A DNA stretch of 64,000 nt from an uncultured Eubacteriales bacterium (GCA_905207625.1 CAJLLT010000002.1:62001-126000), one strand, 5' to 3'. Numbered from the stretch's first letter, positions 34,620 to 42,798 are shown. Numbers and translations are program-made. Notes: a model not told the origin generated them from the sequence alone.

Positions 34620-37022
34620 TCATTTTTGATTTTCAAAAAATTTGATAATATCCCGTTTCAGGCTGCCGGGATCCCGGTATATCCGTCCGTGCGCCCATTC
34701 CGGGGGAAACATCTTCATATAAGCGGGGGAAACAAATCTGTCATCCGCAAGAACGACAAAGCCCCGGTCCCTTTCCGTCCGGATAACTCTGCCCGCCGCC
34801 TGCATAACCCTGTTGAATCCCGGGTAAGCATACGCAAAATCATAGCCGGAAACAGGATCCTCTGCGGAGGAATAGAAGTCCCGGATAAGATCCCTCTGAC
34901 CGCAGATTTTGGGCAGGCCGACCCCCACGACAACCGTTCCCGAAAGTCTGCTGCCCACAAGGTCTATTCCCTCGGAGAAAACTCCCCCCGTAACGGCAAA
35001 AGCCACAAGAGTCTTTTCCGGGGCTTCCACAAATTTTTTCAGAAAACCTTGCCGGGATTCTTCATCCATGGACGGTTCCTGCACAAGTATCTCCGTGTCC
35101 TCTTTCCGAAGTTCGGAAAAGTCGTGATACACCTTCTCCATATAGGCAAATGACGGCAAAAACACCAGATAATTGCCCTTCACGGAGGTGACACTGTCGA
35201 TAAGCTCCACCACCTTCGGCAACGACCCCGTCCGGTCCTTTCTCCTCGTGGACACGGCGGGACACACCGCAAGCAATAGATTTTCCTTCGGAAAGGGGGA
35301 AAGAAACCTTACCCCGACACAGTCCTCCGGCCTCGGGGAAAGCGTTTTCCGGTAGTATTCAGCCGGGAGAAGCGTAGCGGAGAAAAACACCGTGGCGCGG
35401 CACATTGAGCAGATGCTTCCGATAAACGGAGCGGGATTCACGCAGAAAAGCTTCAGTCTCAGATCATCGGTTTCCGAGGAAAAGACGGCATAGTTTTCGT
35501 CCATTTGCTCATATATGGAAATAAAAGCGGAAAGATCGAAAAAAAGCTGTGCAGTCGCCGCTTTTTCCTCCTCATGCCCCTCTTCGGACAGAAAAGACGA
35601 AAAAGCTTCGGTGAATCCGTACGCCTGCTTATATATTTCCTCTGCGGAGGAACGCTGCTGTTTCGTGCAGAGTATGAAGTCCTCGGTGTTTTCCGCCTCA
35701 GCCTCCGCATCCGCGACCCGTCGCCTTTCCGTTATCAGGACTTCGTTTATTTTTTTCAGTATCCTTGAGCATTTCGGAGCGCAGGTCCTGAGAATCTTAG
35801 CGGCATCGGTCACTTTTTTCTTTTCCAGTTCAGTCGAAAACATTTCCCTGCCCCGTTCCGGCAGATTATGCGCTTCATCGCAAAGCAGTACCGCGTCCGG
35901 ATCCTTGTCCGTATCAAAAAATCTTTTCAGCCTTGCCCTGGGATCAAAAGCATAGTTGCAGTCACAGATTATTATCTGCGAAAAAAGGCTTATATCCAAG
36001 GAAAATTCAAACGGGCACACGCTGTGCTTTTCCGCGTACTCCCGTACAATATCCGGTGTGACCCGATTCACGTTTGTCAGCACGTCGTAAAGAGCGTCGT
36101 TTATACGGTCGTAATGCCCGCCGGCGTAGGGACATTTTTCCGGCGTACACGGCTTGCCGTAAGGGCAGATTTTTTCCTTCGAGGTTATCGTCACCGAATG
36201 TATTTCAAGCCCCGCAGCGCTCATTTTCGCCACTGCGTCCTCCGCAACGGCTCGGGTTATGTTTTTTGCCGTAAGATAAAAAATAAGTTGTCCCATGCCC
36301 TCCCCGTAGGCTTTGACCGAGGCGAAAAGCGTGGACATTGTCTTGCCCAGTCCCGTGGGCGCCTGGGCAAAAAGCGTCTGCCCGTCACGGATGGCACGGA
36401 AGACCGATGCCGAAAGCTCCCTCTGTCCCTGCCGGTAGTCGGAAAACGGGAATTTCAGAGCCTTTGCGCTGCTCCGGGCGGCTTTTTCGGAAGCCATGGT
36501 AAAACGCGCCCAGACCGCGTACCTGTCCCGGACCGAGTCGAAAAGCTCCCGAAGCTGATCAAACGTCATTTCATAGGTGAAATACTTGATCTCATTTGTC
36601 TTTATATGACTGTAGCTGAGCCGGACGGTGACCTTGTCCAGCCCGTTGTCACAGGCGTAAAAATAAGCGTAAAAACACGCCTGAGCCTTGTGCAGGAAAT
36701 TGAAATTTTCGTCTATCGCCTCCAGAGCCACGGCGGTACTCTTTATCTCATCGACTATGACCCCGGAATCGGTTTCTATTATTCCGTCCGCAATTCCCTG
36801 AACGGTGAGAGTCATGTCTCCGAGGTCTTCGGTATGGCTCAGTCTTACCTCAGCCCTGTATCTTCCCTTCTGCTGTTCCGCTTTTTGTATGCGGCGGTGG
36901 ATCCTTGTACCCTGTTGCAGATCGGAACGGGGAGAAAGGGCGGCGGAATTTATATCCCCGCGGCGCAGCACGAACTCAACGATATTCCTCACCGAAACGC
37001 TGACCGACGGTTTTTCCTCCAT
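34620..37022 (-). CDS. PD-(D/E)XK nuclease - XPD/DinG-type helicase fusion
   Basis: 800 residues. Residues 1 to about 190 carry a Cas4-like nuclease core: IADGIIETDSGVIVDEIKST with the D-x-K pair, then KAQACFYAYFYACDNGLDKV. From about 195 comes an SF2 helicase: YRQGQRELSASVF, APTGLGKTMSTLFAS (P-loop), VLLCDEAHNLPERGREM (DEAH), GGVFSEGIDLVGSRL and QAAGRVIRTERDRG. Four cysteines (CPYGKPC, KCPYAG, SVCPFEF) can hold the 4Fe-4S cluster of XPD/DinG enzymes. It likely unwinds 5'-3' damaged or R-loop DNA. The architecture occurs elsewhere in Clostridia. Confidence 0.93.
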   Translation of the reverse strand: MEEKPSVSVSVRNIVEFVLRRGDINSAALSPRSDLQQGTRIHRRIQKAEQQKGRYRAEVRLSHTEDLGDMTLTVQGIADGIIETDSGVIVDEIKSTAVALEAIDENFNFLHKAQACFYAYFYACDNGLDKVTVRLSYSHIKTNEIKYFTYEMTFDQLRELFDSVRDRYAVWARFTMASEKAARSSAKALKFPFSDYRQGQRELSASVFRAIRDGQTLFAQAPTGLGKTMSTLFASVKAYGEGMGQLIFYLTAKNITRAVAEDAVAKMSAAGLEIHSVTITSKEKICPYGKPCTPEKCPYAGGHYDRINDALYDVLTNVNRVTPDIVREYAEKHSVCPFEFSLDISLFSQIIICDCNYAFDPRARLKRFFDTDKDPDAVLLCDEAHNLPERGREMFSTELEKKKVTDAAKILRTCAPKCSRILKKINEVLITERRRVADAEAEAENTEDFILCTKQQRSSAEEIYKQAYGFTEAFSSFLSEEGHEEEKAATAQLFFDLSAFISIYEQMDENYAVFSSETDDLRLKLFCVNPAPFIGSICSMCRATVFFSATLLPAEYYRKTLSPRPEDCVGVRFLSPFPKENLLLAVCPAVSTRRKDRTGSLPKVVELIDSVTSVKGNYLVFLPSFAYMEKVYHDFSELRKEDTEILVQEPSMDEESRQGFLKKFVEAPEKTLVAFAVTGGVFSEGIDLVGSRLSGTVVVGVGLPKICGQRDLIRDFYSSAEDPVSGYDFAYAYPGFNRVMQAAGRVIRTERDRGFVVLADDRFVSPAYMKMFPPEWAHGRIYRDPGSLKRDIIKFFENQK

Positions 37023-37052
37023 AGACTGTCCCCCCTTTCACCGATATACATA

Positions 37053-37081
37053 AGTATACTACATTTGCGGCATTTTTTCAA
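37053..37081 (-). promoter_or_regulatory. Promoter of the nuclease-helicase gene
   Basis: Minus-strand TTGAAA (37076-37081), 17-bp spacer, TATACT (37053-37058). Confidence 0.75.
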
Positions 37082-37164
37082 GTCCGGTATCGGATTTTAC
37101 GCAACCGGTTCAAATCCTGCCGGAAATATTCCCGAAGCGCGGAGGGATAGGTGAAAAGTGAACC

Positions 37165-37319
37165 GGAATGCCGTATTTCTCAGGAAATACCGTTCCCTTT
37201 AAGCAACCTACCCTCCCGCACCTGCGGTGCGGGAGGGTAGGTCCGGTACAGTTCCGCCGCGTGCGGCGCTTCCCTCTCCCCACTTATCCCTCTGCGCTTC
37301 AGCGCAGAGAGGGATAAGT
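37165..37319. repeat. Compound palindrome C (row of four hairpins)
   Basis: Successive stems: GTATTTC/GAAATAC (37173-37190, inside GGAAT/GTTCC), a perfect 16-bp hairpin 37206-37221/37227-37242, GCCGC/GCGGC (37256-37267), and a 17-bp stem 37282-37298/37301-37319 with one 2-nt bulge and loop TC. No T-run follows. The lengths are far above a normal terminator and resemble palindromes A, B and D. Confidence 0.7.
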
Positions 37320-37387
37320 AAACCGCATAAAAACCCGGCTTCCGTGTCCCGGGGTTTCGGGAATGCTGCCCCTGACGGGAAAAGTTC

Positions 37388-37420
37388 AACCGCTCCCGGC
37401 TTTTCGTCGGGAGCGGTTGT
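37388..37420 (+). terminator. Hairpin upstream of the structured RNA region
   Basis: Arms CAACCGCTCCCG and CGGGAGCGGTTG (about 37387-37398 and 37408-37419) followed by TCGTTCATTCT. The T-content is low, so its action as a terminator is uncertain. Confidence 0.4.
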
Positions 37421-37494
37421 CGTTCATTCTGACTTCTTTACGGCAATATGAAAATTCTGTTTCTTTCATTTTTTCTCTTTATATATATTTGTAA

Positions 37495-38200
37495 TTGCCT
37501 GAAATCACATCGGTACCGGGTGTCGCCGGTCCGCACAATATTCTGAATTATAAGCGCCGGGGGAAGTATTTTATCTTTCTCTGTGATTTGACTCTTTGCC
37601 CTATGACCCCCTTTGCTACGGTGCAGCTGAAACCGCAACAAAGGCGATCACTCCGGGGTATGGTTAAGAATATACTTTTTCATTTTGGGGTCTGTTAAAT
37701 TTTTGTTTCTGCCGCCTTGCAGATGTTGCCATCCCGAAGGTTTCTACCATCCTGCGCAATCGCACAAAACGGGTAGCCGCAACATTCCTTTCCGCCCTTG
37801 CCGATTCAGCTGCAAACCGGGTCGGACTAAATTTATTTTATCCCGACATTTCTGACCGGGTGCTGGGAAACATCTTTAATCTCCGTCTTCCGGAAGGTCC
37901 GGAGCGGTAATATGTACAACCCGTAAAGGGATCGTTTTCTACGTAATATCCGCGCCATGCGGGGGAAATCTGACCCTTCGTTTCCCGACGGATTCGAAGC
38001 GTCGGGAAACGTTATTGCGGGTACAGATCAGTTAGGAAAGATTCGAAATTCGATTAAAGCCTTTCCCGGTTAAAGATAGCGTCCGAACGGTGGGGAAAGA
38101 CTAACTCACCGCCCTCCACTTAACGGGTCTCCCGGAGGAGATCCGGCCTTTGGTATGTGTGTCATTTGCTTCCGTCGCACAGACACGCATTATCGCCTTA
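37495..38200 (+). ncRNA. Candidate large structured non-coding RNA
   Basis: A gene-free stretch that folds almost continuously. Stems include 37502-37508/37583-37589; 37605-37610/37687-37692 with 37611-37615/37639-37643 inside; 37717-37722/37810-37815 enclosing 37724-37729/37779-37784; 37821-37825/37843-37847; a perfect 12-bp stem 37979-37990/38000-38011 inside 37969-37976/38019-38027; 38035-38040/38061-38066; 38125-38132/38137-38144; and 38155-38163/38182-38190. CTAACT 38101-38106 in the loop of stem 38088-38092/38107-38111 pairs with AGTTAG 38030-38035, a pseudoknot. Two stems hold G-U pairs on the plus strand that would be A-C mismatches on the minus strand, so the RNA should read rightward. 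It does not match RNase P, tmRNA, SRP RNA or T-box motifs that I know. Exact ends are uncertain; more hairpins lie at 38228-38480. Confidence 0.45.
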
Positions 38201-38496
38201 AGAGACTAATTTATGTATTTTTTTCATCCCGGAGCCTCTGCGCCCGGGAGAAGGGTATCGCGTGCTGAGGAGCTCTCAGTCATTCAGTTATATTTCGGTT
38301 TTAAGGGAAACCCGCGATCTTTCCGGATCTTCTCTTACGTCTTTTATTCCTCCGGAGGAGCGCCGTTGGCGGCTCCGTCACCGGTACAGACTGTTTTCAG
38401 ACCTTTCCGGACCGACTCACCCTTTGATTCAAAAAGTGTATCTTCTGTATTCGGGGTAAAGGATCTTGAAATCCTTCGGAGGGAAGAGAACCGGTC
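38201..38496. other. Gene-free stretch after the structured RNA candidate
   Basis: No supported gene. Hairpins: CCCGG/CCGGG (38228-38248), CTGAG/CTCAG (38265-38279), GGAG-CGCC/GGCG-CTCC (38357-38376) and AAGGATcttgaaATCCTT (about 38459-38476). It may be the 3' part of the structured RNA or a separate structured tail. Confidence 0.4.
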
Positions 38497-38979
38497 TTAC
38501 GCTACCGTTTCTTCTGCGCTGTACGTTGTCACGACTTCCTGGGAGAAATCGTTCAGGTCTGCGCCCTCCTCTCTGTAATACACTGTAAATTCCGCTTTGG
38601 TACGGTATGTTCCGGATGACAGATCCTCGAGACTTCGCGTCATCTCTCCAAAATTCTTGTAAAAATTCATTGACCAATGTGTTACCTCTTCCCAGCTGCT
38701 CCAGAGCAGCACGGTTTTCTTCTTTTCAAGAGTGATTTTGAGTGCAACATGGTAAACTTCATCAATACCTTCAAATGAACCGTAACATTCAGCCGAAGAT
38801 CCATTTACAGTCAAGTCGGCAATCATCCAGCATAAAGTATCAGATTGAGTACTGACTTGCCAGTTTTCAGACAAGGTGTTGACCGGATCCACAGGGCATT
38901 CCGCGGCAGCGGATACGGACAGGAAACAGGAAAGGATGAGGAGAACGCTGATGAATACGCTGAATTTTCTCAAGGGCAT
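38497..38979 (-). CDS. Secreted protein of unknown function
   Basis: 160 residues. An N-terminal signal peptide (FSVFISVLLILSCFLSVSAA) is predicted to be cut after AAA, giving a soluble extracellular protein of about 135 residues. The mature part has FEGIDEVYHVALKITLEKKK and SGTYRTKAEFTVYYREEGAD, a beta-strand-rich pattern. It ends an operon with an ECF sigma factor and a DUF4367 membrane protein, so it may be the output or the signal of that system. Base use is more AT-rich than its neighbours. I do not recognise a family. Confidence 0.78.
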   Translation of the reverse strand: MPLRKFSVFISVLLILSCFLSVSAAAECPVDPVNTLSENWQVSTQSDTLCWMIADLTVNGSSAECYGSFEGIDEVYHVALKITLEKKKTVLLWSSWEEVTHWSMNFYKNFGEMTRSLEDLSSGTYRTKAEFTVYYREEGADLNDFSQEVVTTYSAEETVA

Positions 38980-39023
38980 TCCTTCTTTCTTAAATTTTGA
39001 TCTCTTTTTATATATATAATGCG

Positions 39024-39722
39024 TCAGTCCACAGGGTGGATAGTCGCAGCGACGGCTAATACTTCTTCCTCCGTAAAGCCTCCTGAAGCAACCATAGTAA
39101 ATTGATACTCTTCATTTGCCCAGGTAAGGGTAATTGTCTTTCCTTTGACTATTATGTATCCAATGTAACAACCTACGGCAGTTTCACGATATTCTCGATC
39201 ATCCACACTCACATTTATTTTCCCAATGACATTCTGAACAAAAGACACCCTCTTTTCTCCATTTACTAACTCCATCCGGGAAATATGGGAAGAAAAGCTT
39301 TCATCTCTCAGAGAAAATCCATCAGGAGCATTTATAGCATACTTTCTTTCAATGCTTTTCGGATGTTCATCGTTTTCCGGTTGCATTTTGAAAAACTCAC
39401 CGTTCAAAATTTTCGCAGTAAAAGTGAGAATTCCGTTTCTCGTAGCATCGGAGGTGGACATAAGCACCGTAAACACAAGAATAAAGGCGATCGCCACAGC
39501 GGCAACCCTGCGCAGCACCGGACGGAAGTATACATACCGGGTCCGTCGGGGCTCTGCCATCGGTTTTTTGATCACACTGTTTATTTTATCCAGTGCCTCG
39601 GGAGTAAACTTATATTCGGAGTAGTCGCGGTCTTCGGGGTACCGGGATAACAGGTCTTCAGCGTCCGCGGTCACGAAGGAGTTTAAATCTTCCTCGGGCG
39701 GGGAAGCTTTTTTGCGTTTCAT
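39024..39722 (-). CDS. DUF4367 membrane protein, probable anti-sigma factor
   Basis: 232 residues. A cytoplasmic N-terminus of about 75 residues (FTPEALDKINSVIKKPM) precedes one membrane helix (VAAVAIAFILVFTVLMS) and an extracellular DUF4367 domain that ends WANEEYQFTMVASGGFTEEE. It overlaps the regulatory zone of the ECF sigma gene by context: the sigma stop lies 1 bp before this start. Such pairs usually have the membrane protein hold the sigma factor until an external cue. The anti-sigma role is inferred from the pairing. Confidence 0.82.
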   Translation of the reverse strand: MKRKKASPPEEDLNSFVTADAEDLLSRYPEDRDYSEYKFTPEALDKINSVIKKPMAEPRRTRYVYFRPVLRRVAAVAIAFILVFTVLMSTSDATRNGILTFTAKILNGEFFKMQPENDEHPKSIERKYAINAPDGFSLRDESFSSHISRMELVNGEKRVSFVQNVIGKINVSVDDREYRETAVGCYIGYIIVKGKTITLTWANEEYQFTMVASGGFTEEEVLAVAATIHPVD

Positions 39723-39723
39723 T

Positions 39724-40263
39724 TCATGTTCTCTTCCTTTCTTTTTCTATATTTTTCCGCAGTATCTTCAATGCCCGTTGATGCCGTTTCTTCACCGCGT
39801 CCACGGTTATACCGAGGGTCATTGCGGTTTGGGTATTATCGGCACCACAAAAATACTTAAGACGGGTTACATCACGGTAAATATCAGGCATTGATTCAAC
39901 TATCTGCCGCAACCGTTGGTTGGTCTCAAAAGACAGTTTGTCCGGTTTCGACGTACCTCGGGGGATCACCTTATTGATGACCGACCGGTTACGTTTCCGG
40001 GATCTCGCCATGTTGCGCGCCGCGTTTCGGACGGAGGTCAGAACATACGCCCTTACACGGTCACCGTCGGACATTTCGATTTTGTCCGCAACCTTTACCA
40101 TCTGGACAAAGGCGTTTGCAACGGCATCGGAGGCTTCGTTCTCGTTTCCGAGAATATCCACAGCCGCCGCAAGCATTACTTTACCGTACTTTTCAAAAAT
40201 GTTTTCAAGCTTACCCGTTCCGGGGGTGGCCTCAGGCTCGGACACGGGATGAATCAGGTTCAT
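39724..40263 (-). CDS. RNA polymerase sigma factor, ECF/sigma-70 family
   Basis: ATG 40263 is used because the promoter at 40300-40328 lies upstream of it and the frame above has no support. 179 residues. Region 2 includes ILGNENEASDAVANAFVQMV and VRAYVLTSVRNAARNMARSR; region 4 has the helix-turn-helix FCGADNTQTAMTLGITVDAV followed by KKRHQRALKILRKN. It should direct transcription of envelope or stress genes under control of the DUF4367 protein. The ribosome site is weak (GGAG about 14 bp upstream). Confidence 0.9.
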   Translation of the reverse strand: MNLIHPVSEPEATPGTGKLENIFEKYGKVMLAAAVDILGNENEASDAVANAFVQMVKVADKIEMSDGDRVRAYVLTSVRNAARNMARSRKRNRSVINKVIPRGTSKPDKLSFETNQRLRQIVESMPDIYRDVTRLKYFCGADNTQTAMTLGITVDAVKKRHQRALKILRKNIEKERKRT

Positions 40264-40299
40264 TTTCGAGTCGCTTTCTCCAACTTCAATAATGGTTTC

Positions 40300-40328
40300 A
40301 TTATACCAATATATGGCAGGAATGTCAA
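40300..40328 (-). promoter_or_regulatory. Promoter of the ECF sigma operon
   Basis: Minus-strand TTGACA (40323-40328), 17-bp spacer, TATAAT (40300-40305): a housekeeping-type promoter, not the bipartite GAAC/CGT type usual for ECF autoregulation. Confidence 0.82.
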
Positions 40329-40500
40329 GCCGACGGACTCGCCCCGCCCGAGAAAACTCTCTATAATAGATACACCGCAAAATGCGAAAAGTGGACAAAA
40401 AGTGCCATTTTGTTACATTAAGTTCACAAACAGGGGCATTTTTTCATTAAATTTGACAGAAGTGTGTCACGATTTCGAGGTATTCCAACGGCGTTTTCAC

Positions 40501-40650
40501 CCCCGGGCGGCGGTCCGTGAAACGGACGGACGAATCACGCCGAAAAGCGTGGTTCGTGGGGACTATGCGGCGCATAGTCCCGCCGCCGGGGAGCGCAAAA
40601 AACCACGTTTCGAAACTTTAAGCCCCGAAAAATCCACGAAACGTGGTTTT
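40501..40650. repeat. Compound palindrome D (cloverleaf plus long inverted repeat)
   Basis: An outer stem CCCCG-GCGGCG (40501-40512, one G bulge) pairs with CGCCGCCGGGG (40581-40591) and encloses three hairpins: 40513-40518/40522-40527 (loop GAA), 40531-40540/40547-40556 (one G-U on the plus strand) and 40559-40568/40572-40581 (loop GGC). Next to it is a perfect 14-bp inverted repeat 40599-40612/40637-40650 with a 24-nt loop. It fills the space between purA's terminator and the sigma promoter. Confidence 0.75.
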
Positions 40651-40654
40651 GACA

Positions 40655-40692
40655 CGCGAAAAGAAATCCCGCGGAGGGTCACTCCGCGGGAT
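40655..40692 (-). terminator. Terminator of purA
   Basis: Perfect 11-bp stem ATCCCGCGGAG (40666-40676) with CTCCGCGGGAT (40682-40692). On the minus strand it is followed by TTCTTTTCG. Confidence 0.8.
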
Positions 40693-40738
40693 ATTTATAT
40701 CGGAAAAAATTGTTAGTTATATATAGTATGATGTAGAT

Positions 40739-42016
40739 TTATCTGGAAAAACCTTCATGTCTTTCCGCACCGACGGAAACATACTTTATGGGACAGCCCA
40801 CGCTGTTTTCCAGATATTCCACATACTTCCGGGCATTTTCGGGAAGTTCGGCAAAACTGCGGCACTTGGATATATCGCAGTTCCAACCGTCCATATATTC
40901 GATCACGGGCTTCGCCTCGGTAAGAGTTCTGCCCACGGGGAAGTTATGTATCTGCTCGCCGTTGACCTCATAAGCCACGCAGACCGGGATCTTTTCCATA
41001 TAAGAAAGAACATCGAGTTTGGTAAGGGCTATTTCCGTAGCGCCCTGCATTTTTACGCCGTACCGGGAAGCGACCACGTCAAAACCGCCTACACGGCGGG
41101 GTCTTCCGGTTGCGGCACCGTATTCGCCGCCGGCTTTACGGAGCTGTTCCGCCTCATCCCCGAACATTTCCGCGGTAAAGGGTCCTTCACCGACACAGGT
41201 GGAGTAAGCCTTCATGATACCGCAAACGTCGGTCAGCCGATGCTGGGGTATACCGGCGCCGATGGGAGCGTATGCGGCAATGGTGGAAGATGAAGAAGTA
41301 AAGGGATAGATACCGAAATCAATATCACGGAGCGCACCGAGCTGCGCCTCAAACATGATCTTCTTGCCCTCTTTTACCGCCTCGTCCAGGAACACGCCGG
41401 TGTCGCAGATAAACTCCCGGAGGGGCATTCCGAACTCGTTCAGGTAATCCGCTATCCCGTAGCTTGTCACCGGGTCGGACTTGTACGCGCCGCAGAGGGT
41501 AAGGTTTTTCCATTCCACAATATCGCCGATCTTTTCACGAAGGCTGTCAAATTCCAGCAGATCGTGCATACGGAACGCCTTTTTCAGATATTTATCGGCA
41601 TAAATAGGAGCGATGCCTCTTCTGGTGGAGCCGAATTTCTTACCCGCAAGGCGATCTTCCTCCAGGCAGTCCTGAGCCACATTGTAAGGCATACAGATAA
41701 CGGCTTTGTCGCTTATTTTAAGGTTTTCGGGGGTTATTTCAACGCCTGCGGCACGGAGTTTTCCGATCTCTCCGCAAAGGTGACGGATGTCTATGACCAT
41801 ACCGTTGCCCATGACGTTGACCACGTTCTCACGGAGTATTCCGGAGGGAAGGAGGTTGAGCACGAACTTACCCTTATCGTTGATAACAGTATGTCCGGCG
41901 TTGTTACCGCCCTGATAACGGACAACGATATCAAACTCGTCCGAATACAGGTCGACCATACGGCCCTTTCCTTCGTCACCCCAGTTGATACCGACTACAG
42001 CAGCAAGATTTTTCAT
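40739..42016 (-). CDS. purA: Adenylosuccinate synthetase
   Basis: 425 residues, the normal length. It joins IMP and aspartate using GTP, the first committed step to AMP. Blocks: VVGINWGDEGKGRMVDLYSD (P-loop with catalytic Asp), GGNNAGHTV (catalytic His), GSTRRGIAPIYADK, GAATGRPRRVGGFDVV and LTKLDVLSYMEKIPVC. It has its own promoter and terminator. Confidence 0.99.
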   Translation of the reverse strand: MKNLAAVVGINWGDEGKGRMVDLYSDEFDIVVRYQGGNNAGHTVINDKGKFVLNLLPSGILRENVVNVMGNGMVIDIRHLCGEIGKLRAAGVEITPENLKISDKAVICMPYNVAQDCLEEDRLAGKKFGSTRRGIAPIYADKYLKKAFRMHDLLEFDSLREKIGDIVEWKNLTLCGAYKSDPVTSYGIADYLNEFGMPLREFICDTGVFLDEAVKEGKKIMFEAQLGALRDIDFGIYPFTSSSSTIAAYAPIGAGIPQHRLTDVCGIMKAYSTCVGEGPFTAEMFGDEAEQLRKAGGEYGAATGRPRRVGGFDVVASRYGVKMQGATEIALTKLDVLSYMEKIPVCVAYEVNGEQIHNFPVGRTLTEAKPVIEYMDGWNCDISKCRSFAELPENARKYVEYLENSVGCPIKYVSVGAERHEGFSR

Positions 42017-42078
42017 CGCAAATTCCTCTTTCTTTTTTTGATAATTACGGAATTTTTGCCGAAAACAGACCGATAATT

Positions 42079-42108
42079 ATTATACAACCCCACAGGAAAC
42101 ATTGTCAA
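42079..42108 (-). promoter_or_regulatory. Promoter of purA
   Basis: Minus-strand TTGACA (42103-42108), 18-bp spacer, TATAAT (42079-42084). No G-box or purine riboswitch is seen in the short leader. Confidence 0.78.
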
Positions 42109-42230
42109 TACAGATATGATGAATTTTTTTTTACATTAAACAGGCACATATTTTGCGGAATAACGGTGCAAGTACGGGAAAAGATACGTTTATGCGGAGA
42201 CCGCAAAAAAAACGAAAGGACCAGAAAACA

Positions 42231-42569
42231 ATGCCCAACATTTACTGTCTTACCAGAAACTGCGCATACAACAACGACTGCAACTGCTGCCTGGATCATG
42301 TCAAGGTCGGCGGAAAGAACGCCCAGACGCCCCAGAGCACCTGCTGCGACAGCTTTATTCAGTCTCATTCAACAATGAAGCTCGGTTCCACTCCCTGCAG
42401 CTGCACCGACATCGACTGCGATGCGGAAAAATGCAGACACAACTGCGGCGGACACTGCGCCGCCGACAGCATTTCCGTCTGCAACTGTGCCGAGGACGGA
42501 AGCGACGCCTGCACCTGCTCTCAGACAGAGTGCGCCTCCTTCAGCAAAAACCGCAAGGCAAAACCGTAA
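42231..42569 (+). CDS. DUF1540 domain protein (Cys-rich)
   Basis: ATG 42231 has AAAGGA upstream and gives MPNIYCLTRNCAYNNDCNCC; 112 residues. Two or more Cys repeats follow the DUF1540 spacing: CLTRNCAYNNDCNCCLDHVK with CCDSF, and CSCTDIDCDAEKCRHNCGG, then CNCAEDGSDACTCSQTECASF. About 19 cysteines imply metal binding. The role of DUF1540 is unknown to me. It is followed by palindrome B. Confidence 0.9.
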   Translation: MPNIYCLTRNCAYNNDCNCCLDHVKVGGKNAQTPQSTCCDSFIQSHSTMKLGSTPCSCTDIDCDAEKCRHNCGGHCAADSISVCNCAEDGSDACTCSQTECASFSKNRKAKP

Positions 42570-42631
42570 CCGGAGTTTTCCGTCACGGACCGAATCAAAC
42601 GGCGCTGAGGCGGGTTGACCGCGCGTACAGT

Positions 42632-42725
42632 GCCGGCAGGCAGGGAAGCCCCGTCGGGGCTTCCCTGCGGTTTCTCCGCCAAAGGCGGAGAAACCGGGCA
42701 CGGGCGCAGCCCGGGCGCTGCCGGC
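42632..42725. repeat. Compound palindrome B (perfect cloverleaf)
   Basis: An 8-bp outer stem (42632-42639/42718-42725) encloses three perfect hairpins that abut without spacers: 13 bp at 42640-42652/42656-42668 (loop GTC), 12 bp at 42669-42680/42684-42695 (loop AAA), and 5 bp at 42701-42705/42709-42713 (loop GCA). All loops are 3 nt. It lies between the DUF1540 gene and the start of the sugar-nucleotide gene. The first hairpin shares its core with palindrome A. Confidence 0.85.
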
Positions 42726-42798
42726 GGCAATGCGGATACATATTTACCCCGATTCGGCAAATACTACCTGCAAATCCATACGAATCGAGGTATTGCCA

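Noticed and set aside
34620..37022. CRISPR or defence-system membership of the Cas4-like nuclease-helicase
   Set aside because: No cas genes, repeats or other defence genes are near, and this fusion is a common housekeeping-type helicase in Clostridia.
37495..38200. Possible RNase P RNA, tmRNA, SRP RNA, 6S RNA, T-box, group I or II intron
   Set aside because: None of the conserved cores that I know for these (for example the P4 core, a tRNA-like end, the T-box, domain V) is present on either strand.
38213..38578. Open frame of 121 codons on the plus strand after the RNA candidate
   Set aside because: No ribosome site, arginine/serine/proline-rich composition, and its end overlaps the secreted-protein gene on the other strand. 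The region is better explained by hairpins.
42615..42798. In-frame extension of the nucleotidyltransferase gene upstream of 42799
   Set aside because: The added residues would be translated from the cloverleaf palindrome, and the true family start with its ribosome site lies at 42799 in another frame.
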